DNA from: an uncultured Eubacteriales bacterium
GTDB lineage: Bacteria; Bacillota; Clostridia; Oscillospirales; Oscillospiraceae
NCBI GenBank assembly: GCA_902477055.1
Contig: CABSFY010000017.1
Location: forward strand, 1-27,127
Reading direction: 5' to 3'
Length of the DNA: 27,127 nt
The notes beneath the pieces were generated by a model. That model ran no database searches, was not told the DNA's origin, and saw only the letters and a list, made by a program, of their open reading frames with translations. Position 1 is the first letter of the stretch, and every line of letters starts with the position of its first letter. Below are positions 7,450-15,995 of this stretch, piece by piece. The position numbers were made by a program, and so were the translations under genes.

Positions 7450-10419
7450 TCATTCGTCGATATCGGCATTGTTCGCGACGTATTCCAAGAAGCGATAGAG
7501 CATGGTCGCGATCTCGGCGCGGGTCGCGTAGCTGCCCGGCTCGATCGTGGTCGGGGTGATGCCGTTGATGATGCCCGCGCCGACGGCCCACTGAATGGCC
7601 TCGCGCGCGTAGCCGGAGATTCTGCCGCTGTCGCGGAAGTCGGAAAGGCTGCCGATCTCCCGGCAGTCAAAGCCGCAGAGCTTTGCGTAACGATACAGGA
7701 AGGCGGCAAGCTGCTCACGCGTTACGGGATCGTTCGGGGAAAACTGCGTTTCGCTTGTGCCGTTGCAGACCCCGGCTGCCCACGCCCAGTTGACCGCGTC
7801 GTAATACCAGCTTCCCTCGCGGACATCGGTAAAGGGCGCGACATAGCTCGTCCACGGCCGGTCGCTGAGGTTGTACAGCACCTGCACGACCATGGCGCGG
7901 GTCGTCGTGGCCTCCGGCTCGAAGGTCGTATCGCTTGTGCCGTTCATGATGTGCAGCCAGTAGATCGGCCGGATGTATTGGAAGTACCATTCGCTCTCCG
8001 GCACATCGGTAAAGGGCGTTTTTTCCATATCCGCAAACTTGATACCGTGCTGCTTTGCGTACTGCTCGGCGTAGGTGCCGGTCTTGCCATAGATGGTGGC
8101 CAAGCTCGGCTGAGTAAAGAGCGTCGGCGGCAGATATTCGATGCAGTCAGGGACGTAAAGCTCGTAGATCGCAGAGGAATGGGACAGGCCGTTAAGTGCG
8201 CCTTCCTCCACCACGCGAACGTAGTCGCCGAGGACGATGGTGTCGTCGGTGCTGGTACAGGTCGCCTCGATTTTGGTGATCGGCAGGTCGTTAATCGTAG
8301 ACGGCATCGTCAAGCTGCCCGCCGCCAAGGTGACCAGATGGATTGCCGTCAGCTCCTCGCCGTCCACGCGGAACACGCCGCCGGTCGTCAGCAGATGCTG
8401 ACTGTCCGCATGGTCGTCGATCGCGATCAGGCTCCAGCTCAGCGGCCGGTGCTTCTCATAGCCGATGCAGGTCCCCCGGAACAGGGTCCCGGCATAGGCG
8501 CTGCACTCATCCGAAAGGGAGAAATTCTCGGGGAATACATAATAACAATTTCCGCCGTAATTGATGAAATCCTGATCGATATAGACCTCGTTGTTCGGCA
8601 TGGAAACAAACTTCAGCGTTTCGCCGAAGCCGAGCGCATTATCATCAATGAACGTGATCGTATCCGGCAGGACAAGGCCGCCGGAGGTGATGTTATGCAG
8701 GCCGCACCACTGGATGGCCGTCACGGGATGCCCGTCCACCTGGTCCGGTATCACAAGAATCTCCGGCTGCTTCCCCGCCGTGCTGCTGATAATCTCCGCG
8801 ATATCCTTCGTCGGATTCACGCGATACACAACACCGTCGATCTCTTTTTCGTAGGGTTTTTCCGCCTTTTTTCCCGTTTCGACATCGATAAACGTGATGT
8901 CGCGGTACTGGCAATAGCCGAGGATTGGCGTGTCGATATATCCGTAAACCGTCACCCGTCCCGGCGCATCATTGTCCAAAATATAGTCGCCGATCTCCTT
9001 CAATGTGCTGGGAAAGGTGATTTTCGTCAGCAGCGGGTTCGATCTGAACACGCTGTAGCCAAGTGTTTCCAGACCTTCGGGGAGGACAATCTCCGTGACC
9101 TGAAGGCGCACGAACGCCTCTTGCTGTATTTCCTTCACACTGCCGTTGAATATCAATTCCTTCGCACCTGTGGCGGCAAAAGCGTGTTCTCCAATGGTTT
9201 CCATCCCGGCGGGAAGGACGATTTTTTCCATCTTTACGCCATAAAAGGCCAGCGCCGGAACATTGGTAATCCCGGCGGGGAGCGTGCAATCCAAAATCGT
9301 GTTGGCCTCTCCCTCTCCGGAAGCAAAGGCATAAGCACCGATGCGTTTCAGCGCCGTCGGGAAGTGGTCCAGTGTCAGGCCGCAGCCCACAAAGCACCGC
9401 TTGTCGATCGTTTCGATCGAATCCGGAAGGGTGAGCTGCCCCAGATGCTCAGCAGCACAGAATGCACTGGGCAGAAGTCCCTTTACGGGGCAACCACCGA
9501 GCGTGTCCGGGATGGTAAGGTCCCCGGTAGCCGTGCAGGCGATGACATAGGCCGCACCGTTTACCGTAGCATACTGAATACTACCCTCCGTTTCGACCGG
9601 CTGTGTAAAGTAGTCATAGGGCAGGTCCTCAAAGGCGATGATGTGATGGTCGCTGTTGTCAAGCACATAGGACTCCTTCCACATAGCCGCCGAGCCATAA
9701 ACGCGGGTATCCGTGTCAAAAGGAAAGTTATATATACCAATATGCACTTTTTCCGACAAAAGAACAACCTCAGAAAGCTCGTTATCCAAAAACGCCGCTT
9801 CCATATAGTTCACACTCGCCGGAATCGTCAGCCTGCCCTTCAGCCCGCAGTTCTGAAATGCGCCCGCTCCGATGCGTTCGAGCGTCTCCGGCAGCTGAAG
9901 GTCCGTCAGCTTGCAGTTTTTGAACGCCGGTCCCAAAATCTCCGTCACAGTGGACGGCAGTGCAACCTCCGTCAGGCCCGTATCGGAAAACGTGCCGCTC
10001 AGTCGTTTCAGCGTCGAGGGCAAATGGACGTTTTTCAGCTTCGGACAGTTCTGAAACGCCGCGTCAATATACAGCATTCCTTCCCCGAACGTCACCGTCT
10101 CCAGCGCGGCACAGTCGGAGAAAACATAGGCAGGCAAATGCAAGATCGTTCCGGGCAGAACAAGCTCCCGGACAGAAGTTCCCCGGAACAGTCCCTCCTT
10201 GATCGACTGCACGGGAAATCCGTTCAGCTCTGCGGGGACCGCGAATTTTTCGGGGAGCGTCCCGGAATAACCGCTGATCTGATAGATCATCGTATTGCCC
10301 AATACGTGGTCATATACCCATTCGGCTTGGAACGTGCAGCCCTCCGCCGCAAAGGCTGTGGGAAGGACGGACAGCAGGAGTGCGAGGGCTAAGAACAGGC
10401 TGAAGATGCGCTTTTTCAT
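7450..10419 (-). CDS. BspA-type leucine-rich-repeat surface protein with three SLH domains
   Basis: A 989-residue secreted wall-associated protein. Residues 1-25 are a signal peptide (lysines, LFLALALLLSVLPTAFA, then AEG). Most of the length is BspA-like leucine-rich repeats, recognisable from units such as LTLPDSIETIDKRCFVGCG and IVLPAGMETIGEHAFAATG. The last 190 residues hold three SLH domains, each with a FTDV/LSDF start, a helical A-I-x-W-A region and a T-R-A/E-x-x-x-x-L-Y-R end. SLH domains bind pyruvylated wall polymer, so the repeats are displayed outside the cell, probably for adhesion or protein binding. The start at 10419 has GAGGAG eight bases upstream. A consensus promoter and a strong terminator bracket it as a single-gene unit, which suggests high expression. 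Confidence 0.9.
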   Translation of the reverse strand: MKKRIFSLFLALALLLSVLPTAFAAEGCTFQAEWVYDHVLGNTMIYQISGYSGTLPEKFAVPAELNGFPVQSIKEGLFRGTSVRELVLPGTILHLPAYVFSDCAALETVTFGEGMLYIDAAFQNCPKLKNVHLPSTLKRLSGTFSDTGLTEVALPSTVTEILGPAFKNCKLTDLQLPETLERIGAGAFQNCGLKGRLTIPASVNYMEAAFLDNELSEVVLLSEKVHIGIYNFPFDTDTRVYGSAAMWKESYVLDNSDHHIIAFEDLPYDYFTQPVETEGSIQYATVNGAAYVIACTATGDLTIPDTLGGCPVKGLLPSAFCAAEHLGQLTLPDSIETIDKRCFVGCGLTLDHFPTALKRIGAYAFASGEGEANTILDCTLPAGITNVPALAFYGVKMEKIVLPAGMETIGEHAFAATGAKELIFNGSVKEIQQEAFVRLQVTEIVLPEGLETLGYSVFRSNPLLTKITFPSTLKEIGDYILDNDAPGRVTVYGYIDTPILGYCQYRDITFIDVETGKKAEKPYEKEIDGVVYRVNPTKDIAEIISSTAGKQPEILVIPDQVDGHPVTAIQWCGLHNITSGGLVLPDTITFIDDNALGFGETLKFVSMPNNEVYIDQDFINYGGNCYYVFPENFSLSDECSAYAGTLFRGTCIGYEKHRPLSWSLIAIDDHADSQHLLTTGGVFRVDGEELTAIHLVTLAAGSLTMPSTINDLPITKIEATCTSTDDTIVLGDYVRVVEEGALNGLSHSSAIYELYVPDCIEYLPPTLFTQPSLATIYGKTGTYAEQYAKQHGIKFADMEKTPFTDVPESEWYFQYIRPIYWLHIMNGTSDTTFEPEATTTRAMVVQVLYNLSDRPWTSYVAPFTDVREGSWYYDAVNWAWAAGVCNGTSETQFSPNDPVTREQLAAFLYRYAKLCGFDCREIGSLSDFRDSGRISGYAREAIQWAVGAGIINGITPTTIEPGSYATRAEIATMLYRFLEYVANNADIDE

Positions 10420-10458
10420 CGTGTTTGCTCCTCTCATTTTCTGTTACTGTATTTTTTT

Positions 10459-10487
10459 ATTATATCCGTTCATTCTAATCTTGTCAA
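10459..10487 (-). promoter_or_regulatory. Perfect consensus sigma-A promoter of the LRR/SLH gene
   Basis: On the minus strand, TTGACA (10487-10482), a spacer of exactly 17 bases, then TATAAT (10464-10459). Both boxes match consensus at all six positions. The predicted leader is about 33 bases to the start at 10419. Confidence 0.9.
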
Positions 10488-10498
10488 CCGGATTGTGG

Positions 10499-10535
10499 CA
10501 AAAAACCTGCGCATCCGAGCGGATGCACAGGTTTT
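10499..10535 (-). terminator. Terminator of the alcohol-dehydrogenase transcript
   Basis: On the minus strand, AAAACCTGTGCATCC pairs with GGATGCGCAGGTTTT around a short GCTC-type loop (10502-10535) and is followed by a T-run of six. It begins just beyond the dehydrogenase stop at 10539. Confidence 0.85.
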
Positions 10536-10538
10536 GCG

Positions 10539-11621
10539 TCATTTTGTTTCGTTGGGGTGGATGACGACCTTCATAGCGCCGTCGAGGCGCTTTTCAAAGG
10601 TCTCGAAGGCCTGTCCGATGTCCTCCAGCGGGAAGGTATGCGTGATGAGCGGCTTTACGTCGATATTGCCGCCGGCGATCATGCTGACGACCTTGCGGCC
10701 GCAGTTCGGATTCGCGCGGGAGCCGTAAATCGTCAGCTCGCTCTGCGTGGTATAGCGCAGGGGGATGGCCTCCGTCCGGCCCTCCTTGGCCAGACCGAGC
10801 ATGACGACCTTGCCGCATTTGGCGCACATTTGCAGCGACTGGACGATCGTTCCCGGCGCACCGGAGCACTCAACGACCATCTCCGCGCCGAGGCCGTCCG
10901 TCAATTCACGGACCCGCGCAACGGGATCGCAATCGGAAAAGTCCACCAGCTCGTCCGCGCCGAGCTTCCCGGCCACCGCCAGCCGCGGAGCGCGGCCAAC
11001 CACGATCACGCGGCCTGCGCCCAGCGCCTTGGCCATCTTCATGCTCATCATGCCGATCGGTCCGGGGCCGATCACGACGACCGTGCAGCCCGGCTCGACA
11101 CCGGCGCGTTCCAGCCCGTGCAGCGCGACGCCGGCTGCATCACACATTGCCGCCTCGTCAAAGGACACGACATCCGGCAGATGCGTCAGGCTCTTGACGT
11201 GGTACGCGTTATACTGCGCATAGGCCCCCTGATAGGTAAAGCCGTAATGATGATGCCCCGCCGCGTTGTCGCCGTAATGCAGGCATTGATTGTAGTTGCC
11301 TTCAAGGCAGTTTTTGCAGTAGCCGCAGCCCTTATGGGCCTCGCCCGCCACACGGTCGCCGACGGCAAAGCCCCTGACACCCGCACCGACCGCCACGACC
11401 GTTCCGGCCCACTCATGACCGGCGATGAACGGATAGCTGGGCGGGCAGGTCCCGGCGGTTCCGCCGTGAATCAGCTCCGGGTCGCTGCCGCAGATGGCGA
11501 CCGCGTCAATGCGGCACAGAACCTCCTCATCGCCGCAGGCAGGGACAGGGACCGTTTGCAGCTCCCATTCGCCGGGCGCCGTCAGCACCATAGCACGCAT
11601 CGTAGCAGGAATTGCCGTCAT
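10539..11621 (-). CDS. Zinc-dependent medium-chain alcohol/polyol dehydrogenase
   Basis: A 360-residue medium-chain dehydrogenase that oxidises an alcohol or polyol with NAD(P). Catalytic zinc ligands are visible as Cys44 (AICGSD) and the His69-Glu70 pair (GHEW). Structural zinc cysteines are Cys99, 102, 105 and 113 (CGYCKNCLEGNYNQC). The Rossmann glycines are at about 185-190 (VIGPGPIG). Overall likeness is to the sorbitol/threonine dehydrogenase branch; the substrate is not determined. The start at 11621 is chosen for the preceding AAGGAG and the alignment of family motifs; the frame stays open upstream into the next gene. It lies 20 bases after the GatD-like gene on the same strand, so it is probably the last gene of a three-gene transcript. 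Confidence 0.85.
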   Translation of the reverse strand: MTAIPATMRAMVLTAPGEWELQTVPVPACGDEEVLCRIDAVAICGSDPELIHGGTAGTCPPSYPFIAGHEWAGTVVAVGAGVRGFAVGDRVAGEAHKGCGYCKNCLEGNYNQCLHYGDNAAGHHHYGFTYQGAYAQYNAYHVKSLTHLPDVVSFDEAAMCDAAGVALHGLERAGVEPGCTVVVIGPGPIGMMSMKMAKALGAGRVIVVGRAPRLAVAGKLGADELVDFSDCDPVARVRELTDGLGAEMVVECSGAPGTIVQSLQMCAKCGKVVMLGLAKEGRTEAIPLRYTTQSELTIYGSRANPNCGRKVVSMIAGGNIDVKPLITHTFPLEDIGQAFETFEKRLDGAMKVVIHPNETK

Positions 11622-11641
11622 TGTGTCGTTTCTCCTTATTA

Positions 11642-12355
11642 TTACAGTAAATCTCTGCGCTTTTGCAGCTCGCGGAGGGTCGTTGCAAAGCCCTGCTCCA
11701 TATACGGATAGCTGACCGTATCGTGGTATTCCTCGCCGAGGATGCGCTGTGCCGTCAGCTTGAGAAGATACGGATTTTTCACCAGCAGCGGGCCGGTCAG
11801 GTGCGTGCCGAAGCAATTGTTCTTCCGCCAGCCCTCCGCGCCGCGGTCGGCTTCGTTGCCGAAGCCCATCGACAGGCGGAACAGCGGCGTTTTCACGTCC
11901 GCGGTGCGGCTGCATTTGTTCATGAAGCCGACGATCTCCTGCCCGTCCAGCGCAGCCAGCACGTCGCCGACGATGCGGCGGGTCGATTCCGTCGTGGTAA
12001 ACTCGTCCAGCGCAAGGCCCTCGAACGCCTGACCCTTCGCATCGGTCACGGTCTTGCCGAGCAGCTCAAAGGAGTTGCCCGTAAAGAGCATCACGCGGTT
12101 TTCCTCGCAGACAGCGTGCAGCGCGTCGCGGTATTCGGCGAGCTGCGACAGGGCCAGCTTCTGCTTCCGCTCCGTGCCCGCGCCCATGTAATAAAAATCG
12201 TAGCCGGAAATGTCCTTCTTTTCGTACAGCGACAGCGTATCGACGGAAACGGAATGGCCGAGGTCCTTCAGATACCGCGCCAGCACCGCCACGTTTGCAT
12301 ATTCGCCGTAAAGATTCATCACATCGTCATAGATGTGCAGCAGCTTACATTCCAT
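11642..12355 (-). CDS. GatD-like class I glutamine-amidotransferase subunit lacking the catalytic Cys
   Basis: A 237-residue protein with the length and layout of GatD, the glutaminase partner of MurT in lipid II amidation. Matching landmarks are the N-terminal NLYGEYANVAVL, MGAGTERKQ, GFGNEADRGAEGW and GTHLTGPLLVKNP. The nucleophile turn, normally a C-G-G-(Y/F)-Q-L-L-G type sequence, reads FTGNSFELLG. The cysteine position is Gly93 (codon GGC at 12079-12077). The family YLHGP histidine position reads HLTGP (Thr187, with a His two residues earlier), and the GFENH-type motif reads GFMNK. It starts seven bases after the MurT-like stop, with GAGG just upstream, so the two are co-translated. It is either a non-glutaminase partner or an enzyme with altered chemistry. 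Fold assignment is confident; function is not. Confidence 0.8.
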   Translation of the reverse strand: MECKLLHIYDDVMNLYGEYANVAVLARYLKDLGHSVSVDTLSLYEKKDISGYDFYYMGAGTERKQKLALSQLAEYRDALHAVCEENRVMLFTGNSFELLGKTVTDAKGQAFEGLALDEFTTTESTRRIVGDVLAALDGQEIVGFMNKCSRTADVKTPLFRLSMGFGNEADRGAEGWRKNNCFGTHLTGPLLVKNPYLLKLTAQRILGEEYHDTVSYPYMEQGFATTLRELQKRRDLL

Positions 12356-12362
12356 CGTTGCC

Positions 12363-13685
12363 TCACTTTCTGACCGTGTTGGAGAGGAATTTTTCCTTGT
12401 CGGAGAAGCAGGTCACGGCGTAGAGCTGTTCCTCGCCGCTCTCGCGCAGCTCCTGGCAGGCCGCGTCGATGTCCTCGAACACATGGATTTTCTCCTGCGG
12501 TACCGACGTGAACGACAGGCGCATGGCAAGGTCGTTGCAGTACTTGCCGCAGAGATAGACCTTCTGCACCAGCGCATCGTTCAGCCAGTCGAAATCGATA
12601 TCCCACAGCCACGAGGTTTCGCTGGTGAAGTACTTCCGGCTGACGGCATCGACGATCACGACCACCGTACACGGCACACCCTGCGAAACGGCGTAGCGGA
12701 AGGACATATCGTAGGAAATCGAGTTTTCATGCTTGGAAATCAGGAAGGTGCCGGGGTGCTTGCCGAGCTTGAACTCGATGTAGCGGCCGTTTTTGAGGAT
12801 ATAATCGCTCTCCAGCTCTGCGGCCTTCTCGCCGGGGACGCCCAGCAGCGTGCAGACGGCATAGGCGGCCAGAATATTATAAATATTGTAAATGCTGCGG
12901 AAGGCCAGCCGGATCGTATGGCCGTTGAGCGTGATTTTGCTGTTCGGCAGATCGATATCCGTGACGGTGTAGTCGGTATCGTGCCGCGCAAAGCCGCAGG
13001 CCGTGCAGTGGTACTTGCCGACGTGGTTGAAGTGGTAGTAGTCATACACCATCGGCTTGCCGCAGACGGGGCAGTACAGGCCGTCGTTGTACGCGCCGGA
13101 GAACACCTTCGTGTCGATGGCCGTATGGTCCAGGCCGAACCAGAGGACGTTCTCGCGGCCCTGCCCGAACTGGGACACGGCGGGGTCATCCGCGTTCAGA
13201 ATCAGCGTCGTATCGTCAAACACGCTCTCGGCAATGGCATCGTAGACCCATTCGGGGTGGCCGTTGCGGGTGAGCTGATCGCGGTAGAGGTTCGTAATGA
13301 CGTAATGCGTCGGATGGAACCACCGGAAGGTGTGCTTCGTATAACGCTCGTCCGACTCGATGAGCAGCACATCCTGCTTCATTTTACCGCCGAGGGTGCA
13401 GGAGTTGAGAATCATCGTGGTCACGCCCTCGATCTGATTGGAGCCTTCAACGTTATAAGCGACCGTCTTGCCCGATGCCTTCAAAACGGCGGCGATCATT
13501 TCCACGGTGGAGGTCTTGCCGTTGCTGCCGGTGACAGCGACGATCATCTTCGGCTTTTGAATGCGCCGGAGAATGTCGGGACAGATCTTCAGCGCATATT
13601 TTCCGGGAAGGCTCGTCCCCTTGCCGACGAAGCCGCCGACGAATTTAATCAGTCTGCAAACAAGAATTGCCAGTAGCTTTCTCAT
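12363..13685 (-). CDS. MurT-like Mur ligase with zinc ribbon, divergent
   Basis: A 440-residue Mur-ligase-fold protein of MurT type. In S. aureus and S. pneumoniae MurT/GatD amidates the D-glutamate of lipid II. The N-terminal KGTSLPGKYALKI, P-loop GSNGKTST (53-60), TNLYRDQL (131-138) and a four-cysteine ribbon inserted in the ATP domain (Cys205, 208, 227, 230) support the family. The C-terminal DUF1727-type domain keeps SWLWDIDF (358-365). The KNPxGxN-type segment is replaced by SKHENSISYD, and the A-D-G-x-D-x-S-W stretch by FTSETSW, putting Glu356 where the family has Asp. RDQLDRYGE is altered to RDQLTRNGH. The start at 13685 has AAAGGAAG upstream. An extended -10 promoter precedes it. The substrate may differ from lipid II. 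Confidence 0.82.
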   Translation of the reverse strand: MRKLLAILVCRLIKFVGGFVGKGTSLPGKYALKICPDILRRIQKPKMIVAVTGSNGKTSTVEMIAAVLKASGKTVAYNVEGSNQIEGVTTMILNSCTLGGKMKQDVLLIESDERYTKHTFRWFHPTHYVITNLYRDQLTRNGHPEWVYDAIAESVFDDTTLILNADDPAVSQFGQGRENVLWFGLDHTAIDTKVFSGAYNDGLYCPVCGKPMVYDYYHFNHVGKYHCTACGFARHDTDYTVTDIDLPNSKITLNGHTIRLAFRSIYNIYNILAAYAVCTLLGVPGEKAAELESDYILKNGRYIEFKLGKHPGTFLISKHENSISYDMSFRYAVSQGVPCTVVVIVDAVSRKYFTSETSWLWDIDFDWLNDALVQKVYLCGKYCNDLAMRLSFTSVPQEKIHVFEDIDAACQELRESGEEQLYAVTCFSDKEKFLSNTVRK

Positions 13686-13723
13686 GTGTTTCTTCCTTTC
13701 GGTGCAAAAAACATAACTTTTGA

Positions 13724-13752
13724 ATTATAGCACAGGAAGCCGCATTACGCAA
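13724..13752 (-). promoter_or_regulatory. Extended -10 promoter of the MurT/GatD-like operon
   Basis: On the minus strand, TTGCGT (13752-13747), a 17-base spacer, then TATAAT (13729-13724) preceded by TG-C, an extended -10. The -35 overlaps the last codons of ligA. The predicted leader is about 30 bases. Confidence 0.75.
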
Positions 13753-15718
13753 GTAGGTTCAGGAATTCTTCCTCGGTCAGCACACGGATACCCAGCTCGT
13801 TGGCCTTTTTGAGCTTGCTGCCTGCGTTTTCTCCGGCGACAACGATGCTCGTTTTCTTGGAAACGGAGCCGGAAACCTTGCCGCCGCAGGCCTCGATGCG
13901 CGCCGTAGCCTCGTCGCGGGTCATTTCGTTCAGGCCACCGGTCAAGACGAACGTCATTCCGGCGAAGCGGTCGTCGCGCTGCGTCAGGCTGCTCTCAAAA
14001 TTCACTCCGGCTGCACGCAGGCGGGAGATCATATGCTGCGACTGGGGGTCTGCAAACCACGAAACGATGTGCTGCGCAGTGATCGCGCCGATATCGCGCA
14101 CCTGCGTCAGTGCCGTTTCGTCCGCCGCCATGAGCGCGTCAAGACTGCCGAAGGTCTGTGCGAGAGTTTTGGCCGCCTTTTCGCCGACCTGCCGGATGCC
14201 GAGGGCGAAGATCAGACGGCTGACATCGTTTTGCTTGCTCGCCTCGATCGCATCGAGGAGCTTGGCGGCCGCCTTTTCGCCGCTTTTCCAGAGCTGCTTC
14301 AGATCGTCCAGCTTCAGATAATAGATGTCCGCCGGGGAGGAAATATGACCGCCCGCGATAAGCTGCTCGACGATCGCATCGCCGAGGCCGTCAATGTCCA
14401 TCGCGTTACGGGATACGAAGTGCGCAATGTTCCGGCTGAGCTGGGCGGGGCATTCCGCGCCGGTGCAGCGCAGGGCCGCGCCGTCCGTGTCCCGCTCGAC
14501 CGGCGCACCGCAGACCGGGCAGCGATCGGGCAGACGGTAGGGCTGCGTCCCGTCCGGACGCTTGTCCATAACAACCTCAAGGATTTCCGGGATAATCTCG
14601 CCCGCCTTGCGGATGCGGACGGTGTCGCCGATGCGCACGTCCTTTTCGGAGATGAAATCCTGATTGTGCAGCGTCGCGCTCGTGACGGTCGTCCCGGCCA
14701 GCCGCACCGGTGCAACGACCGCGCGGGGCGTGAGCACACCGGTTCGGCCAACCTGCACAACGATATCCTGTAACACGGTTTCTTTGATCTCCGGCGGGTA
14801 TTTATAGGCACAGGCCCAGCGCGGAAATTTTGCCGTGCTGCCAAGAGTCCGGCGCGCGGTGAGGTCGTCGAGCTTCAGGACCGCGCCGTCGATATCGAAC
14901 GGGAAATCGTATCGCGTTTCGCCGATGCGGCGAATGGTTTCGATCGCCTCCGCCGCCGTGCGGCAGAGGGTGTGCGGAATGGTATGGAAGCCCTTTTCGT
15001 GCAGATAGTCGATAGTTTCCACGTGAGAGGGAAAGCTCACACCGTCGGCGAGCTGTAGATTGAAGATTAAAATGTCGAGCTTCCGCGCGGCAGCGATAGA
15101 CGGGTCGAGCTGGCGCAGGCTGCCCGCCGCCGCGTTGCGCGGGTTGGCAAAGAGCGGCTGCCCCTGCTCCTCCCGCTGCGCGTTGAGCTGCTCGAACGTC
15201 GCGCGGGCCATGAACACCTCGCCGCGAACGATCAGCCGTGGCGGCGCGTCGGGCAGGCGCATGGGGATGGAGCGGATCGTTTTCAGATTTTCCGTCACGT
15301 CCTCGCCGATGCGGCCGTCTCCGCGCGTCGCGCCGCGAACGAACACGCCGTTTTCATATTCCAGCGCAACGGACAGGCCGTCCACCTTCGGCTCGACGCT
15401 GTAGACCGCGTCCGGCACGGTTTCGCGCAGATGCTTATCGAACTCCGTCAGCTCTTCTTCGGAAAACACATCCTGCAAGCTCTCCAGCGGCACGGCGTGC
15501 TCGACCTTTTCAAAGCGGCTGAGCGCCTGCCCGCCCACGCGGCGGGTCGGCGACACGGGCGAGGCCAGTTCGGGATGCTCGGCCTCCAGCGTTTCCAGCT
15601 CCCGCAGGAGCCGGTCGTATTCAAAATCCGGCATCGTCGGCGCGTCCAGCTCGTAATAGAGCCGGTTCGCCTCCTCTAATAATGCCGTTAATCGCTGCAT
15701 TTGCTGTTGTACGTCCAT
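13745..15718 (-). CDS. ligA: NAD-dependent DNA ligase
   Basis: A 657-residue LigA, full length for the family. It seals nicks in replication and repair using NAD as the source of AMP. The Ia domain begins at the start (NRLYYELDAPTMPDFEYD). The adenylated lysine is Lys111 in KVDGLS. The OB region is followed by a four-cysteine zinc finger (CPVCGAPVERD ... CTGAECPAQL), helix-hairpin-helix repeats (DIDGLGDAIVEQL; LGIRQVGEKAA) and a C-terminal BRCT domain (FAGMTFVLTGGLNEMTRDEA). The start at 15718 is chosen because AAAGGAA lies just upstream and it matches the usual N-terminus; an in-frame extension to 15793 runs into repeat DNA. Nothing is missing. It is separated from yunB by a 235-base repeat. 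Confidence 0.96.
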   Translation of the reverse strand: MDVQQQMQRLTALLEEANRLYYELDAPTMPDFEYDRLLRELETLEAEHPELASPVSPTRRVGGQALSRFEKVEHAVPLESLQDVFSEEELTEFDKHLRETVPDAVYSVEPKVDGLSVALEYENGVFVRGATRGDGRIGEDVTENLKTIRSIPMRLPDAPPRLIVRGEVFMARATFEQLNAQREEQGQPLFANPRNAAAGSLRQLDPSIAAARKLDILIFNLQLADGVSFPSHVETIDYLHEKGFHTIPHTLCRTAAEAIETIRRIGETRYDFPFDIDGAVLKLDDLTARRTLGSTAKFPRWACAYKYPPEIKETVLQDIVVQVGRTGVLTPRAVVAPVRLAGTTVTSATLHNQDFISEKDVRIGDTVRIRKAGEIIPEILEVVMDKRPDGTQPYRLPDRCPVCGAPVERDTDGAALRCTGAECPAQLSRNIAHFVSRNAMDIDGLGDAIVEQLIAGGHISSPADIYYLKLDDLKQLWKSGEKAAAKLLDAIEASKQNDVSRLIFALGIRQVGEKAAKTLAQTFGSLDALMAADETALTQVRDIGAITAQHIVSWFADPQSQHMISRLRAAGVNFESSLTQRDDRFAGMTFVLTGGLNEMTRDEATARIEACGGKVSGSVSKKTSIVVAGENAGSKLKKANELGIRVLTEEEFLNLLA

Positions 15719-15739
15719 AACCAATTTCCTTTCTCTCGT

Positions 15740-15974
15740 AAAGGCTCCCTTGTGCAAAGGGTAGCGTAGCGGCCTCGCGGTAGTGAATGACATGCCGGTG
15801 GCATGTCAGAGCCGCGAGGTGACCGAGCCGCGGCGAGACCTGTCAGCCGCAGGCTGACTGAGGGATTGTGCGGCAGACAGTCACGAATTCGCCCAACGTA
15901 CGGCAAACTCGTAGCCTCCGCTGTGCAACCCTTTCAGCGCTTCGCGCCACCTCCCCTTACACAGGGGAGGCTTT
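15740..15974. repeat. 235-base inverted-repeat element between yunB and ligA
   Basis: The ends are imperfect inverted repeats: AAAGGCTCCCTTGTGCAAAG at the left and CCCCTTACACAGGGGAGGCTTT-like sequence at the right (to 15974). Inside are perfect small hairpins, GACATGCC/GGCATGTC near 15788-15806 and GTCAGCC/GGCTGAC near 15842-15858, plus CCTCGCGG/CCGCGAGG. No gene is seen. The layout resembles a miniature non-coding mobile element. A partial relative lies at 2421-2513. Confidence 0.7.
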
Positions 15975-15995
15975 AATGAAAGACCCATTATTTAA

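Noticed and set aside
7411..10392. A 993-codon open frame on the plus strand
   Set aside because: It is antisense to the LRR/SLH gene, which has a signal peptide, recognisable domains, a promoter and a terminator. The antisense product has none of these.
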